The position numbers were made by a program, and so were the translations under genes. From an uncultured Lachnospiraceae bacterium (GTDB lineage: Bacteria > Bacillota > Clostridia > Lachnospirales > Lachnospiraceae), in NCBI GenBank assembly GCA_910584685.1, contig CAJUAO010000031.1, positions 1 to 26,447 of the forward strand: a stretch of DNA of 26,447 bases. The letters are read 5' to 3'. Below are positions 8,124 through 16,555 of the stretch, one piece after another (positions within the stretch are counted from its first letter, which is position 1; every line of letters begins with the position of its first letter). The notes below the pieces were generated by a model that ran no database searches, had not been told where the DNA came from, and saw only the letters and a program-made list of their open reading frames with translations.

Positions 8124-9912
8124 CAGAAACAGATACTTTGAAGACGAAGTAGTAGAAAATAAATTTAACAAGTTTATGCTCAGACGGCTTATCGCTTATG
8201 CTAAGGATTACAAGGCTACATATATAAAGGTTATACTGCTTCTCATAGGAACAAGCTTTCTTTCACTTGTTCCTGTGGCAATAAACAGAATGATAATAAA
8301 TGACCTTCTTCCTGATAACGGGGTAGTGCCTGACAATGTTATAGCCACGTCAGTTATACTTTTAAGCGCATGGTTTGTCCTTAGCCTTGGCTCGGTTTTT
8401 TCAGGCTACATAACTAATATTACAACAAATAAGCTTGGAAATGATATTATATGCAAGATGAGAAAGGATTTGTTTGACAAGCTTATGGAGCTTAGCTTCA
8501 ATTATTATGACTCAAGGCCTATGGGAAAGATACTTATAAGAGTAACAAACTATACGGACGAGGTTGCGAGCTTCTTTATAAACGATATGGTGCGTATTGT
8601 CCAAAATGTTTTTACTATGGTTATAGCCATTATATGTATAGTCGTCATGGATGCAAGAATAGCCCTTTGCGCCATAGTAGTAAGTATTCCCGTTGCGTTT
8701 ATCATGTGGTTTATTTCAAAGACGCTTCATAAGCGTATGGTTATGGAAAGAAATAAGCAGAGCAACAGAACGGCCTTTGTTGTGGAGGATATAAACGGTC
8801 TTGAGGTAATAAAGGCATTTAACAGAGAGGATATGAACGCAGAGATATTTACGGAGCTTTCTGATAAGTATAAAAAGCAGTATATGAGAGCTACAAGGGT
8901 AAGGGAATTATTCTTTCCTCTGGCCCACGGTATAGTAAATGGACTTTGTACCATTGTCATATATGTGTCGGCATTTTATATTATTACCCATGACTGGGGT
9001 GGGGCTCTTACACTTGGCGCCGTGGTAAATATCGCCACATATATGCAGAGATTTTCAGGCTCCTTAAATATTATATGCCAGAGGCTTCAGACCATAGCGA
9101 ACATAACCTCAAATGTTGAGCGTATTTTTGAGGTACTTGATACAGAGGCGGAAATCACGGAAAAGGATAAAGCCGTAGCAATAGAAAATGTTACGGGAGA
9201 CGTAAAATTTGACGACGTAACCTTCTCATATGTAAAGGGACAAAATATCCTTGAGCACGTGAATCTTGACGTAAAGGCAGGACAGATGATAGCCCTTGTA
9301 GGCCCTACAGGCGCGGGAAAAACTACCATAGTAAGCTTAATCAGCAGGTTTTATGATATAAGCGGCGGAGCTATTACATTAGACGGAGTTGATATAAGGG
9401 ACATGTCAATGCGCTCCCTTCGCGACAATGTAGGGGTGATGATGCAGGATACCTTTTTATTCAGAGGTACAATAATGGACAATATAAGATTTTCAAGACC
9501 TGATGCAAGCGACGAGGAATGTATTGAGGCGGCAAAGACAGTATTTGCCCACGACTTTATTATGAAGAAGCCTGACGGCTACAATACAAAGATTTCAAGC
9601 CAGGGTACGGAGCTTTCAGGAGGAGAAAAGCAGCTTCTTTCATTTGCAAGGCTTATACTTTCAAATCCGAAAATTATTATATTGGATGAGGCTACCAGCA
9701 ATATAGATACGGAGACTGAAAAGCTTATACAGAAAATGTTTTCTACCGTGCTTAAGGGAAGAACAAGCTTTGTAATAGCCCACAGGCTTTCAACCATACA
9801 AAATGCAGACCGTATTCTTTATATAGATGAAAAGGGTATACAGGAGGACGGAAGCCACGACGAGCTTATGGCGAAAAAGGGTAAGTATTATAAGCTTGCG
9901 GCAGGTCACTAA
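8116..9912 (+). CDS. ABC exporter half-transporter B (membrane + active ATPase domain)
   Basis: 598 residues with the same plan as its partner: a membrane domain, then GPTGAGKTT (Walker A, about 396), MQDTFLF (Q-loop), LSGGEKQ (signature) and IIILDEATSNID (Walker B with the catalytic Glu present), and the H-loop AHRLSTI. It therefore supplies the complete Walker B of the predicted hydrolysing site in an asymmetric heterodimer. Its ATG lies inside the end of the previous gene, with AAGGAGG 9 nt upstream. Sequence resembles the multidrug/lipid exporter group (MsbA/LmrA type). A short possible terminator follows. Confidence 0.93.
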   Translation: MSNRNRYFEDEVVENKFNKFMLRRLIAYAKDYKATYIKVILLLIGTSFLSLVPVAINRMIINDLLPDNGVVPDNVIATSVILLSAWFVLSLGSVFSGYITNITTNKLGNDIICKMRKDLFDKLMELSFNYYDSRPMGKILIRVTNYTDEVASFFINDMVRIVQNVFTMVIAIICIVVMDARIALCAIVVSIPVAFIMWFISKTLHKRMVMERNKQSNRTAFVVEDINGLEVIKAFNREDMNAEIFTELSDKYKKQYMRATRVRELFFPLAHGIVNGLCTIVIYVSAFYIITHDWGGALTLGAVVNIATYMQRFSGSLNIICQRLQTIANITSNVERIFEVLDTEAEITEKDKAVAIENVTGDVKFDDVTFSYVKGQNILEHVNLDVKAGQMIALVGPTGAGKTTIVSLISRFYDISGGAITLDGVDIRDMSMRSLRDNVGVMMQDTFLFRGTIMDNIRFSRPDASDEECIEAAKTVFAHDFIMKKPDGYNTKISSQGTELSGGEKQLLSFARLILSNPKIIILDEATSNIDTETEKLIQKMFSTVLKGRTSFVIAHRLSTIQNADRILYIDEKGIQEDGSHDELMAKKGKYYKLAAGH

Positions 9913-9950
9913 TTTAAGGTATCAGGATTTTTATATATTAATAAATTCTT

Positions 9951-9990
9951 AAGATACTGCTGCCAGAAACCAGAGTTCTTAGTATTTTTT
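9951..9990 (+). terminator. Possible weak terminator of the ABC exporter operon
   Basis: AAGATACT (9951-9958) pairs with AGTATTTT (9981-9988, one G-T pair) and runs into a stretch of six T. The stem is AT-rich and the loop large, so it is a weak call. Confidence 0.35.
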
Positions 9991-10026
9991 GTCCGGAGAG
10001 AAGATGGGGTTGTTATTTGAAATTTG

Positions 10027-10089
10027 ATATGCTCCCTTCTATGTAGACAAGTGAAATAACAAAATCTTGTCACTTAGGAGGGAGTATAT
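10027..10089 (+). promoter_or_regulatory. Long stem-loop with a buried Shine-Dalgarno-like sequence
   Basis: A 15-bp stem (10027-10041 with 10075-10089, two G-T pairs) and an inner 6-bp helix GACAAG/CTTGTC (10046-10051 with 10066-10071). The right strand contains TAGGAGGGAG, a perfect ribosome-binding core that the left strand CTCCCTTCTA masks. A TTG 5 nt after the stem opens a nine-codon frame. The downstream acyltransferase has its own site at 10145-10152. Confidence 0.5.
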
Positions 10090-10159
10090 TTGGAACGGCT
10101 TCATCTTCTGTTTATTTAAAAATCATAAAAATCAGAAAGAATATGGGAGGAGAAAATAT

Positions 10160-11173
10160 ATGGCACGTTTTTATATGAAAAACTGGATGGAATGGGTTAA
10201 CAGCGAGGAATTGAAAAAGCAGATAAACGGAAGAGGTGTGTATGCGTGGGATGATACGCAGCTTAAGGAATTAAGCGCTTTTCTGTCAGAAAAGGGCATA
10301 AAGCTTGAAGGTATTATAGGCGGCAGAGAGGAGCTTATAAATAAAGAAAACTATATTATAATAGCTCATAATTACAGGGATTCACAGATAATGTCGTTAT
10401 TAGCAGATAACAAATTAAGAGAAAATATTGATTTTACATATATAGGCGCATATACGGAGCTTAGATGTATATCGGGATACTACAGTGACAGCCGGGGCAA
10501 TGAAATAGTTGCCGAGGGTACTGTAGAAAATGTGTCTATACTTCTGGAGGGCTATAACAACAGGCTTTATATAGGAAAGGATACAGAGTTTGGAGACGGG
10601 TGCATTATAAAGCTTAAGGGCAGTGCAAGGGTATCCTTTGGAAGAAATATATATATGAAAAACGGAAATATGTTTTTTAGAAATTCGGAAAGCATTTTTC
10701 AGGGGGACAGCTATCTTGCGGGAAATTATTTTATAAGTAATTTTGAAGGTTATATGAACATAGGGACTGGAATGCAGGTAACAGACGGTTTATACATCTG
10801 CGTTGTGGAAAACACAAGGCTTACGATAGGAGAAGGCCTGCTTGTGGCAAAGGACGTCAAGATTTTATCAGGCGGCGCCCACAGTCTGTTTGACCTTGAC
10901 TTAAAGGAAAATATAAACATAAAGGAAAATGTTCATGTGACAATAGGAAACCATGTATGGCTTGGAATGGACAGCAAGATAATATATAACACAGACATAG
11001 GAGATAACAGCGTGGTAGGCGCAGGCTCCATAGTAAAAGGAGTATATCCTTCACACTGCCTTATGGCAGGCTCCATAGCCAAGGTTTTAAGGACAAACGT
11101 AGACTGGGAGCGCGAGGATTATATGACGTTTCCTGAGTATGAGGAGCTTAGGAGAAAAAGGATGGAGAAGTAA
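10160..11173 (+). CDS. Left-handed beta-helix acyltransferase (hexapeptide-repeat family)
   Basis: 337 residues. The C-terminal half has hexapeptide repeats, including VHVTIGNHVWLGMDSKI and IGDNSVVGAGSIVKG, which build a left-handed beta-helix trimer. GAHSLFD (about 239-245) matches the conserved His-Asp region of sugar O-acetyltransferases that use acetyl-CoA. The N-terminal 120 residues resemble a nucleotide-binding-like partner domain (IIIAHNYRDSQIM) and may bind the sugar substrate. The frame is open from a TTG at 10067, but GGGAGGAG lies 7 nt before the ATG at 10160, so that start is chosen. It is not tightly linked to neighbours. The target (capsule, wall polymer or nucleotide sugar) is unknown. 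Confidence 0.8.
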   Translation: MARFYMKNWMEWVNSEELKKQINGRGVYAWDDTQLKELSAFLSEKGIKLEGIIGGREELINKENYIIIAHNYRDSQIMSLLADNKLRENIDFTYIGAYTELRCISGYYSDSRGNEIVAEGTVENVSILLEGYNNRLYIGKDTEFGDGCIIKLKGSARVSFGRNIYMKNGNMFFRNSESIFQGDSYLAGNYFISNFEGYMNIGTGMQVTDGLYICVVENTRLTIGEGLLVAKDVKILSGGAHSLFDLDLKENINIKENVHVTIGNHVWLGMDSKIIYNTDIGDNSVVGAGSIVKGVYPSHCLMAGSIAKVLRTNVDWEREDYMTFPEYEELRRKRMEK

Positions 11174-11279
11174 GTTTGCTTTGCAAACTAATTCATGTGC
11201 AAAAAGCTGCACATAAATAAGGTACAATAAAATTAAGGCTGCATATACTAAATTATAGTAAATATTTTCTGGAGGATTT

Positions 11280-11969
11280 GTGGAAGTGTTGTTAGAAGTA
11301 TCCAATCTAAGCTATTCCTTTCATACCATCAGCGGAAAGTATCAGGTGCTCTATGACATATCCTTATCTGTTGATAAGGGAGAATTTATATCCATCATAG
11401 GTCCGTCCGGATGCGGAAAATCCACGTTATTATCTGTTATTTCAGGTGTTTTGCCTCCTGATAGCGGTGATATAAAAAGAAATATACAAAATATCGGATA
11501 TCTGATTCAAAAGGATAATCTTTTTGAATGGAGAAACTGCCGGACAGATTCAAATATAATAACCGAAACCTACGGAATGACTGCCTTTTCAAAGGTCGGA
11601 AGCCCATATCCCTACAGCGGAATGGAAAAAAGAGCCGAGCTTATAAAATCGTTGGCAATGGAGCCGGACTTAGTTATGCTTGACGAGCCCTTTAACGCGC
11701 TGGACTATGCCAACAGACTGGAGGTAGGTTACGGAATAAGAAGTATTGTTAAGTCATACGATAAGGGTTGTATACTGGTGACAAATGATTTGGCAGAGGC
11801 TATAGCCTTAAGCGATAAGATAATTATAATGTCTCCAAATCCGGGGCATATAAAGGATATTATCGACATAAAGCTTACTACTGTAAACCAGTCGCCGATA
11901 GACGCCAGAAATGCGCCGGAGTTTAAGGATTATTTTAATTTAGTGTGGGGTTGTCTTATTAGAAAATAA
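11280..11969 (+). CDS. Orphan ABC transporter ATPase, nitrate/taurine-uptake type, with eroded motifs
   Basis: 229 residues, similar to the ATPases of nitrate/sulfonate/taurine importers (SsuB/TauB group). Walker A GPSGCGKST, Q-loop IQKDNLFEW and Walker B LVMLDEPFNALD are intact. The signature is PYSGMEKR where the family has LSGGMRQR, one glycine shorter, and the H-loop is VTNDLAEA where VTHD is expected, so the switch His is Asn (codon AAT). There is no permease or binding protein next to it. Start: GTG at 11280 has GGAGG only 4 nt before it; GTG at 11286 (10 nt) is an equally likely start. It may be a decaying gene or a regulatory ATPase; normal ATP hydrolysis is doubtful. Confidence 0.8.
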   Translation: MEVLLEVSNLSYSFHTISGKYQVLYDISLSVDKGEFISIIGPSGCGKSTLLSVISGVLPPDSGDIKRNIQNIGYLIQKDNLFEWRNCRTDSNIITETYGMTAFSKVGSPYPYSGMEKRAELIKSLAMEPDLVMLDEPFNALDYANRLEVGYGIRSIVKSYDKGCILVTNDLAEAIALSDKIIIMSPNPGHIKDIIDIKLTTVNQSPIDARNAPEFKDYFNLVWGCLIRK

Positions 11970-11978
11970 ATTATAAAA

Positions 11979-12049
11979 AGCTCCCAATCGGAATCGAACC
12001 GATGACTGATCATTACGAGTGATCTGTTTTACCGTTGAACTATGGGAGC
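11979..12049 (-). tRNA. tRNA-Thr, anticodon CGT
   Basis: On the minus strand the acceptor arm GCTCCCA/TGGGAGC, the anticodon stem GATCA/TGATC around loop CTCGTAA (anticodon CGT) and the T-arm with TTCGATT loop are all present. Length is 71 nt with discriminator U. CCA is not encoded. Confidence 0.95.
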
Positions 12050-12058
12050 AACATTAAT

Positions 12059-12087
12059 ATAATATATAAAAAAAGTTAAAAAGTCAA
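12059..12087 (-). promoter_or_regulatory. Promoter of tRNA-Thr
   Basis: On the minus strand TTGACT (12082-12087), 17-nt spacer, TATTAT (12059-12064), ending about 10 nt before the tRNA 5' end. Confidence 0.7.
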
Positions 12088-12108
12088 TATGAAGTTTAAA
12101 AAAAGTGC

Positions 12109-12136
12109 TTGCAATTTTGTATATCTATGGTATTAT
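12109..12136 (+). promoter_or_regulatory. Promoter of asd
   Basis: TTGCAA (12109-12114), 16-nt spacer, TATTAT (12131-12136). The leader to the asd ATG is about 70 nt. It is back to back with the tRNA promoter, the two -35 boxes being about 21 nt apart. Confidence 0.6.
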
Positions 12137-12211
12137 ATACCTTGTCATCACAAAGACAAATGTTCGTTACAGACGGACAAATGATTATTAGTTGAGAAAG
12201 AGGTAAAATAA

Positions 12212-13297
12212 ATGGATAAGAAGCTAAGAGTTGGCATTTTAGGTGCGACAGGTATGGTAGGACAGAGATTTATTTCTCTCCTTGAGGAGCATCCATGGTT
12301 TGAGGTAGTGGCAGTTGCGGCAAGTCCCCGTTCAGCAGGCAAGACATATGAGGAGGCTGTAGGCGGCAGATGGAAAATGCAAAAGCCAATGCCAGAAGCC
12401 GTAAAGAAGCTTGTGGTAATGAATGTAAATGAAGTAGATAAGGTTGCTGCTGAGGTAGATTTTGTATTTAGCGCCGTAGATATGACAAAGGATGAAATCA
12501 AGGCTATAGAGGATGCCTATGCAAGAACGGAAACGCCTGTGGTATCTAATAACAGCGCTCACAGATGGACGCCTGACGTGCCTATGGTTGTTCCGGAGAT
12601 TAATCCTGAGCATTACGAGGTTATAAAGCATCAGAGGGAGAGGCTTGGAACAAAGAGGGGTTTTGTAACGGTAAAGCCAAACTGCTCTATCCAAAGCTAC
12701 GCGCCTGTCCTTACGGCATGGAAGGAATTTGAGCCTGTAGAGGTAGTTGCTACTACATACCAGGCTATTTCAGGCGCAGGAAAGACATTTAAGGATTGGC
12801 CGGAGATGGTTGAAAATGTTATTCCATATATAGGCGGCGAGGAGGAAAAGAGTGAGCAGGAACCTTTAAGGCTTTGGGGCAGGATAGAGAATGGCATTAT
12901 AAAGAAGGCAGAAGGACCTGTTATTACTACGCAATGTATAAGGGTTCCTGTCCTTGACGGACATACTGCGGCAGTATTTGTTAAATTTAATAAAAAGCCT
13001 GCGAAGGAGCAGCTTATTGAAAAGCTTGTAAGCTTTTCAGGAAAGCCTCAGGAGTTAAAGCTTCCAAGCGCGCCAAAGCAGTTTATTCAGTATCTTGAGG
13101 AGGATAACAGACCACAGGTACATATGGACGTAAACTATGAGAACGGCATGGGTATTTCAGTGGGAAGACTTAGAGAGGATACGGTATATGATTATAAGTT
13201 TGTAGGCTTGTCCCACAATACCGTGAGGGGAGCAGCGGGAGGAGCCATACTTTCAGCAGAGCTTCTTAAGGCCCTTGGTTATATTGAGGCAAAATAA
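12212..13297 (+). CDS. asd: Aspartate-semialdehyde dehydrogenase
   Basis: Cytosolic NADPH enzyme that reduces aspartyl-4-phosphate to aspartate semialdehyde, the branch point to lysine/diaminopimelate, threonine and methionine. GATGMVGQ (11-18) is the nucleotide-binding loop, Cys158 in PNCSIQ is the catalytic nucleophile, and His251 in VLDGHTA is the acid/base residue. At 361 residues it belongs to the archaeal/fungal-like branch, longer at the C-terminus than many bacterial forms. A strong terminator follows and its own promoter precedes, so it is probably a single-gene unit. It supplies diaminopimelate for the wall that the next operon modifies, but no direct regulatory link is seen. Confidence 0.96.
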   Translation: MDKKLRVGILGATGMVGQRFISLLEEHPWFEVVAVAASPRSAGKTYEEAVGGRWKMQKPMPEAVKKLVVMNVNEVDKVAAEVDFVFSAVDMTKDEIKAIEDAYARTETPVVSNNSAHRWTPDVPMVVPEINPEHYEVIKHQRERLGTKRGFVTVKPNCSIQSYAPVLTAWKEFEPVEVVATTYQAISGAGKTFKDWPEMVENVIPYIGGEEEKSEQEPLRLWGRIENGIIKKAEGPVITTQCIRVPVLDGHTAAVFVKFNKKPAKEQLIEKLVSFSGKPQELKLPSAPKQFIQYLEEDNRPQVHMDVNYENGMGISVGRLREDTVYDYKFVGLSHNTVRGAAGGAILSAELLKALGYIEAK

Positions 13298-13355
13298 GCC
13301 TTTGGAATTTAGATGAAACTTAATACAGTTTTTTGATTATTTTTAATATTTTTAT

Positions 13356-13399
13356 ATGTCCGCAAAGCTTTATTTTATAGCTTTACGGACATTTTTTTC
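13356..13399 (+). terminator. Rho-independent terminator of asd
   Basis: ATGTCCGCAAAGCT (13356-13369) pairs with 13379-13392 with one mismatch, followed by a run of T from 13391. Confidence 0.88.
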
Positions 13400-13458
13400 A
13401 GAAATTTATAGGATAGTATCCCGTCAGACAATAGGCTCTATAGAATTTGTATTAACGC

Positions 13459-13480
13459 AAATTTATATTTATATAAATTT
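13459..13480 (+). promoter_or_regulatory. AT-only palindrome upstream of the envelope operon
   Basis: AAATTTATAT (13459-13468) and its exact inverse (13471-13480) separated by TT. It lies about 95 nt before the first gene of the operon. A possible ECF-type -35 element TGTAAC (13504-13509) follows, but the -10 is unclear. It may be an operator or only AT-rich sequence. Confidence 0.35.
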
Positions 13481-13572
13481 ATATTAATGTAAATTAATTC
13501 AACTGTAACAACTTTTTTGCCTTAAAATGTATCATATATATGTAAATAATTTTTTAGAAGGAATATAAAGAG

Positions 13573-14496
13573 ATGAGCAGAAGAAAATTGATGATAATAA
13601 CGGCTGCAGCAGGTATTGCAGGAATGATAACAGGCTGTGGAATATTTAACGGCAGTGACAAAACGGCAGACGACAGTAGTAAAGCTATAAGTAAAAATCC
13701 TGGAATTGCGGATGAAACTACATATGATGCGTCAGGTAAGGAGAACACATCCTTAAAGCCAATAGAAAGCACGAAGGTTTCGGAGGATAATCCGGCAGAG
13801 GACCAGACGACAGCCGTCGTAAAAGAAAGCGACACAACCGGAAGTAATATTGAAAATAATAATACGACAGATTACAAATTCAATAATGAGTATGAGACAA
13901 ATTCAAACGGGGAAATCAGTTATTCCGCAAGAGTAAATTTTGATAATGCGGCTTTCCTCGGAGATTCAAGAACGGCAGGTCTGGATGAAAAGCTTGTTGT
14001 GGGACAGGCAGATTTTTATACTTCTGTAGGCATTGACGTAAGGGGAGCTTTGCAGAAAAATCTTTTTACCCTAAGCAACGGACAGAAGGGAAATATGCTT
14101 CAGGCAGTTTCAGAAAAGAAATATGATAAAATATACCTGATGTTTGGAATAAATGAGCTTGGCTGGCCCTACAAGGAGACTTTTGTGCAGTATTATACTA
14201 CTATTGTTGAAACCTTGAAGCAAAGCTTTCCTAACGCAGAGATTTATGTCCAATCCATAATACCTATGGTGGAAAAAAGGACAGACAATGTATATAATAA
14301 CGAAAAAATAAGACAGTTTAACACCTATATAAAAGAGGTGGCGGAAAATACAGGAGTAAACTGGGTGGATGTAACAATACCCGTGAGGGATGCGGCAGGA
14401 GCATTGCCTGAGGAGGCAAGCAGCGACGGAATTCATCTTAGCAGGGATTATCTTTTCAGATGGGCAGATTATTTAAAGCGGCAGACATATAAATAG
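13573..14496 (+). CDS. SGNH/GDSL-family lipoprotein, probable cell-envelope esterase or acyltransferase
   Basis: 307 residues. The signal sequence ends in a lipobox ITGC, so Cys22 should be lipid-modified and the protein held outside the membrane. A Ser/Asp/Asn-rich linker (about 25-120) leads to an SGNH hydrolase fold: GDSRTAG (Ser132 nucleophile), MFGINELG (Asn194) and SDGIHLS (Asp285 and His288). The linker lets the domain reach into the wall. SGNH proteins of this type act as O-acetyl-transferases or esterases on wall polymers. It stands 28 nt before the sigma factor gene and so is probably in its operon. AGAAGGA lies upstream of ATG. Acetyl transfer versus removal cannot be told from sequence. 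Confidence 0.85.
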   Translation: MSRRKLMIITAAAGIAGMITGCGIFNGSDKTADDSSKAISKNPGIADETTYDASGKENTSLKPIESTKVSEDNPAEDQTTAVVKESDTTGSNIENNNTTDYKFNNEYETNSNGEISYSARVNFDNAAFLGDSRTAGLDEKLVVGQADFYTSVGIDVRGALQKNLFTLSNGQKGNMLQAVSEKKYDKIYLMFGINELGWPYKETFVQYYTTIVETLKQSFPNAEIYVQSIIPMVEKRTDNVYNNEKIRQFNTYIKEVAENTGVNWVDVTIPVRDAAGALPEEASSDGIHLSRDYLFRWADYLKRQTYK

Positions 14497-14524
14497 GCAG
14501 GACAGAGGGGTATAGTATAAAAAA

Positions 14525-15022
14525 ATGAATGACAAAAGAGAGTACATAATTGATTTTATAAGAGAAAATCAAAACGATATGTACAGATTTGCGTATTCTT
14601 ATGTAAAAAACAGGGAGGATGCCCTTGATATAATACAGGAATCTGTAGTTAAGGCTATAAGCTCATCAAAGAGCCTTAAGGATATATCCCGTATAAAGCC
14701 ATGGATATTTAAAATAATTGTAAATGAGGCGTATAAGCTCTTTAAAAGCAGCAGAATATATACAGATGATACCGGTATAGACGTTATGGAATATGAAAGC
14801 TATACGGACAATCTGACAGAATATATAGACAAGCAGGCAGTGCTTAAGGAGGTTATGGATTTAGATGAGAAATACCGCATTATAATTGTGTTAAGATACT
14901 TTGAGGATATGCAGATAAAGGAGATAGGAAGCATACTGAACATTAGCCAAAGCATGGTAAAATCAAGGTTATATAAGGCTTTATATGTTTTAAAAAAAAG
15001 ACTGGGAGAGGATTATTTATGA
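14525..15022 (+). CDS. ECF RNA polymerase sigma factor, SigV-like by context
   Basis: 165 residues with sigma region 2 (about 10-75, including YSYVKNREDALDIIQE) and region 4 helix-turn-helix (about 105-160, EKYRIIIVLRYFEDMQIKEI then MVKSRLYKAL). There is no region 1 or 3, as in all ECF factors. Its stop overlaps the start of the next gene as ATGA, the normal arrangement for a sigma factor and its anti-sigma. Because the partner resembles RsiV, this is probably the SigV type (ECF30-like group), which responds to lysozyme and other wall stress in Bacillus and Clostridioides. The ribosome-binding site is poor (GAGGGG, 14 nt away), which suggests low translation. It probably switches on its own operon. 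Confidence 0.9.
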   Translation: MNDKREYIIDFIRENQNDMYRFAYSYVKNREDALDIIQESVVKAISSSKSLKDISRIKPWIFKIIVNEAYKLFKSSRIYTDDTGIDVMEYESYTDNLTEYIDKQAVLKEVMDLDEKYRIIIVLRYFEDMQIKEIGSILNISQSMVKSRLYKALYVLKKRLGEDYL

Positions 15023-15900
15023 ATATTTTTAAATCAAAAAAAGAATATGACAACATGCCGGTTCCCTTCGAGCTTAATAATTTAATTGAAAAGGCAGTAT
15101 CAAAGGCAGAATATATGAAGGCGGGAAAAAGCATAAAAATAAAATCAGGCTATATTCGGGCAGGGGGAATTATTTGTTTTGCAGCAGTTATTTTCCTTAT
15201 TATTATGCTGAATATAAACAAAAGCTTTGCCATGGCTGCAAAAAAGGTTCCCGTATTAGGACAGCTTGCATCAATAGTAACGTGGACAGATTATGAGGAT
15301 GAGAATGAAAAAAGAGTTATTAATATTAAGATGCCTAAGATAGAAAGCAGCGGCAGCGACAATTTGGAAAACAGAATTAATAATGAAATACGGGTTAAAA
15401 TAAATACTGTAGTCACAGAGGCGGAGGAAAGGGCAGAGGAATACCGTCAGGCTTTTTTGGCAACGGGAGGCAGGGATGAGGATTGGCATCCACTTGAAAT
15501 ACTGGTAGATTATGAAGTGAAATGCAATGAAAACAATATTCTTTCCTTTGTTATTACAAAGGCAGAAAGCTATGCAAGCGTGTATACGGAGAAATACTAT
15601 TACAATATAGATATGGAGACAGGCAGGGAGATTAGGCTGGGCGATTTGCTGGGACCGGACTATATTGAGCTTTCAAATGAAATAATTAAAGAAGATATTG
15701 AGGAAAGAATAAGTACGGATGAAAATGCAATGTTTTTCGGATACGGGGAAAATGATGATTTTACATCCGCGAGATTTGAAAGCATAGACGAAGATGAAAA
15801 ATTTTATATAAATGAGGATGAGCAGGCAGTGATAGTGTTTGATAAATACGAAATAGCTCCGGGCTATATGGGATTTGTTGAATTTGTTATTGCAAGATAG
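15019..15900 (+). CDS. RsiV-like anti-sigma factor with extracellular lysozyme-sensor-type domain
   Basis: 293 residues: a short cytosolic part that should hold the sigma factor (1-44), one membrane helix (about 47-66), then an outside domain of the DUF4163/DUF3298 (RsiV) kind. The residues after the helix, FAMAAKKVP (70-78), give an A-x-A signal-peptidase site, and RsiV of Bacillus subtilis is known to be cut by signal peptidase only after it binds lysozyme. The C-terminal half has the family features (YYYNIDMETGREIRLGDLL and YEIAPGYMG). It overlaps the sigma gene by 4 nt. Lysozyme binding is inferred from the family and is not shown by sequence alone. Confidence 0.88.
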   Translation: MNIFKSKKEYDNMPVPFELNNLIEKAVSKAEYMKAGKSIKIKSGYIRAGGIICFAAVIFLIIMLNINKSFAMAAKKVPVLGQLASIVTWTDYEDENEKRVINIKMPKIESSGSDNLENRINNEIRVKINTVVTEAEERAEEYRQAFLATGGRDEDWHPLEILVDYEVKCNENNILSFVITKAESYASVYTEKYYYNIDMETGREIRLGDLLGPDYIELSNEIIKEDIEERISTDENAMFFGYGENDDFTSARFESIDEDEKFYINEDEQAVIVFDKYEIAPGYMGFVEFVIAR

Positions 15901-15918
15901 AAAAAAACATATTAGAAT
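15890..15918 (+). promoter_or_regulatory. Possible internal promoter before the DUF4358 gene
   Basis: TTGCAA (15890-15895), 17 nt, TAGAAT (15913-15918), at the very end of the anti-sigma gene. It could give the O-acetylation genes basal expression independent of the ECF factor. Confidence 0.45.
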
Positions 15919-15954
15919 GTATAATGTTAAACAATTATGAAAGGAAGTAACAAT

Positions 15955-16542
15955 ATGAAGCTTAAAAAAATTTTAGCGGCAGGACTTGCGGCAATAATGG
16001 TATTTTCTATGGCGGCATGCAGCAGTGACGATAAGAATAACGATAAGGACAGCAGCAAAAAAACAGAGAAAACCACTGAAAAGAATACCCAGTCAAACGT
16101 AAAGCTTTCTGATATATGCGGCGAAATTAAAAAAGCATATGGGGAGGATTATATTCCCGATATGGAGTATGACGATATATTTATAACGGACACCCTTGGT
16201 CTTTCAAAGGATGACTATGAAGAAATAGTGGCTGAGGGACCTCTTGTAAGCTTTAACATAGATACGCTTATAGCCGTGAAGGCAAAATCCGGTAAGGGCG
16301 ACGTTGTTTTTGAAAGATTGAATGCCTACAGAGATTACCTTATAAATGATGCAATGATGTATCCTACAAACGCAGTAAAGATTCAGGCGTCGCAGGTAGT
16401 AAGGCATGGAGACTACGTATTTTTTGTGTGCTTAGGCGTGGTGGACATGGCTACGGAGGAGCAGGGCGACGAGGCAATACTTGAGGAAGCAAAGGCTAAT
16501 ACAAAGATTGCGGTTGATGTAATAGACGGCTTTTTTAAATAA
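15955..16542 (+). CDS. DUF4358-type lipoprotein
   Basis: 195 residues. A signal sequence with lipobox MAAC puts a lipid on Cys22, followed by a charged, Lys/Asp/Asn-rich spacer (23-52) and a domain of about 140 residues (LSDICGEIKKAYGEDYIPDMEYDD to the end) of the DUF4358 family, whose function is unknown but which often lies beside MBOAT and DHHW genes in Clostridia. Start: an ATG at 15937 is in frame, but GGAAG sits 7 nt before the ATG at 15955 and this start gives a normal signal peptide. It is 13 nt before the MBOAT gene. It may help the acyltransferase complex outside the membrane. Confidence 0.82.
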   Translation: MKLKKILAAGLAAIMVFSMAACSSDDKNNDKDSSKKTEKTTEKNTQSNVKLSDICGEIKKAYGEDYIPDMEYDDIFITDTLGLSKDDYEEIVAEGPLVSFNIDTLIAVKAKSGKGDVVFERLNAYRDYLINDAMMYPTNAVKIQASQVVRHGDYVFFVCLGVVDMATEEQGDEAILEEAKANTKIAVDVIDGFFK

Positions 16543-16555
16543 ATAGGAGTATGGT

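Noticed and set aside
13504..13533. Firm call of an ECF-type autoregulated promoter before the SGNH gene
   Set aside because: TGTAAC is a fair -35 but the only possible -10 (GTATC) is 19 nt away and not the expected CGTC type.
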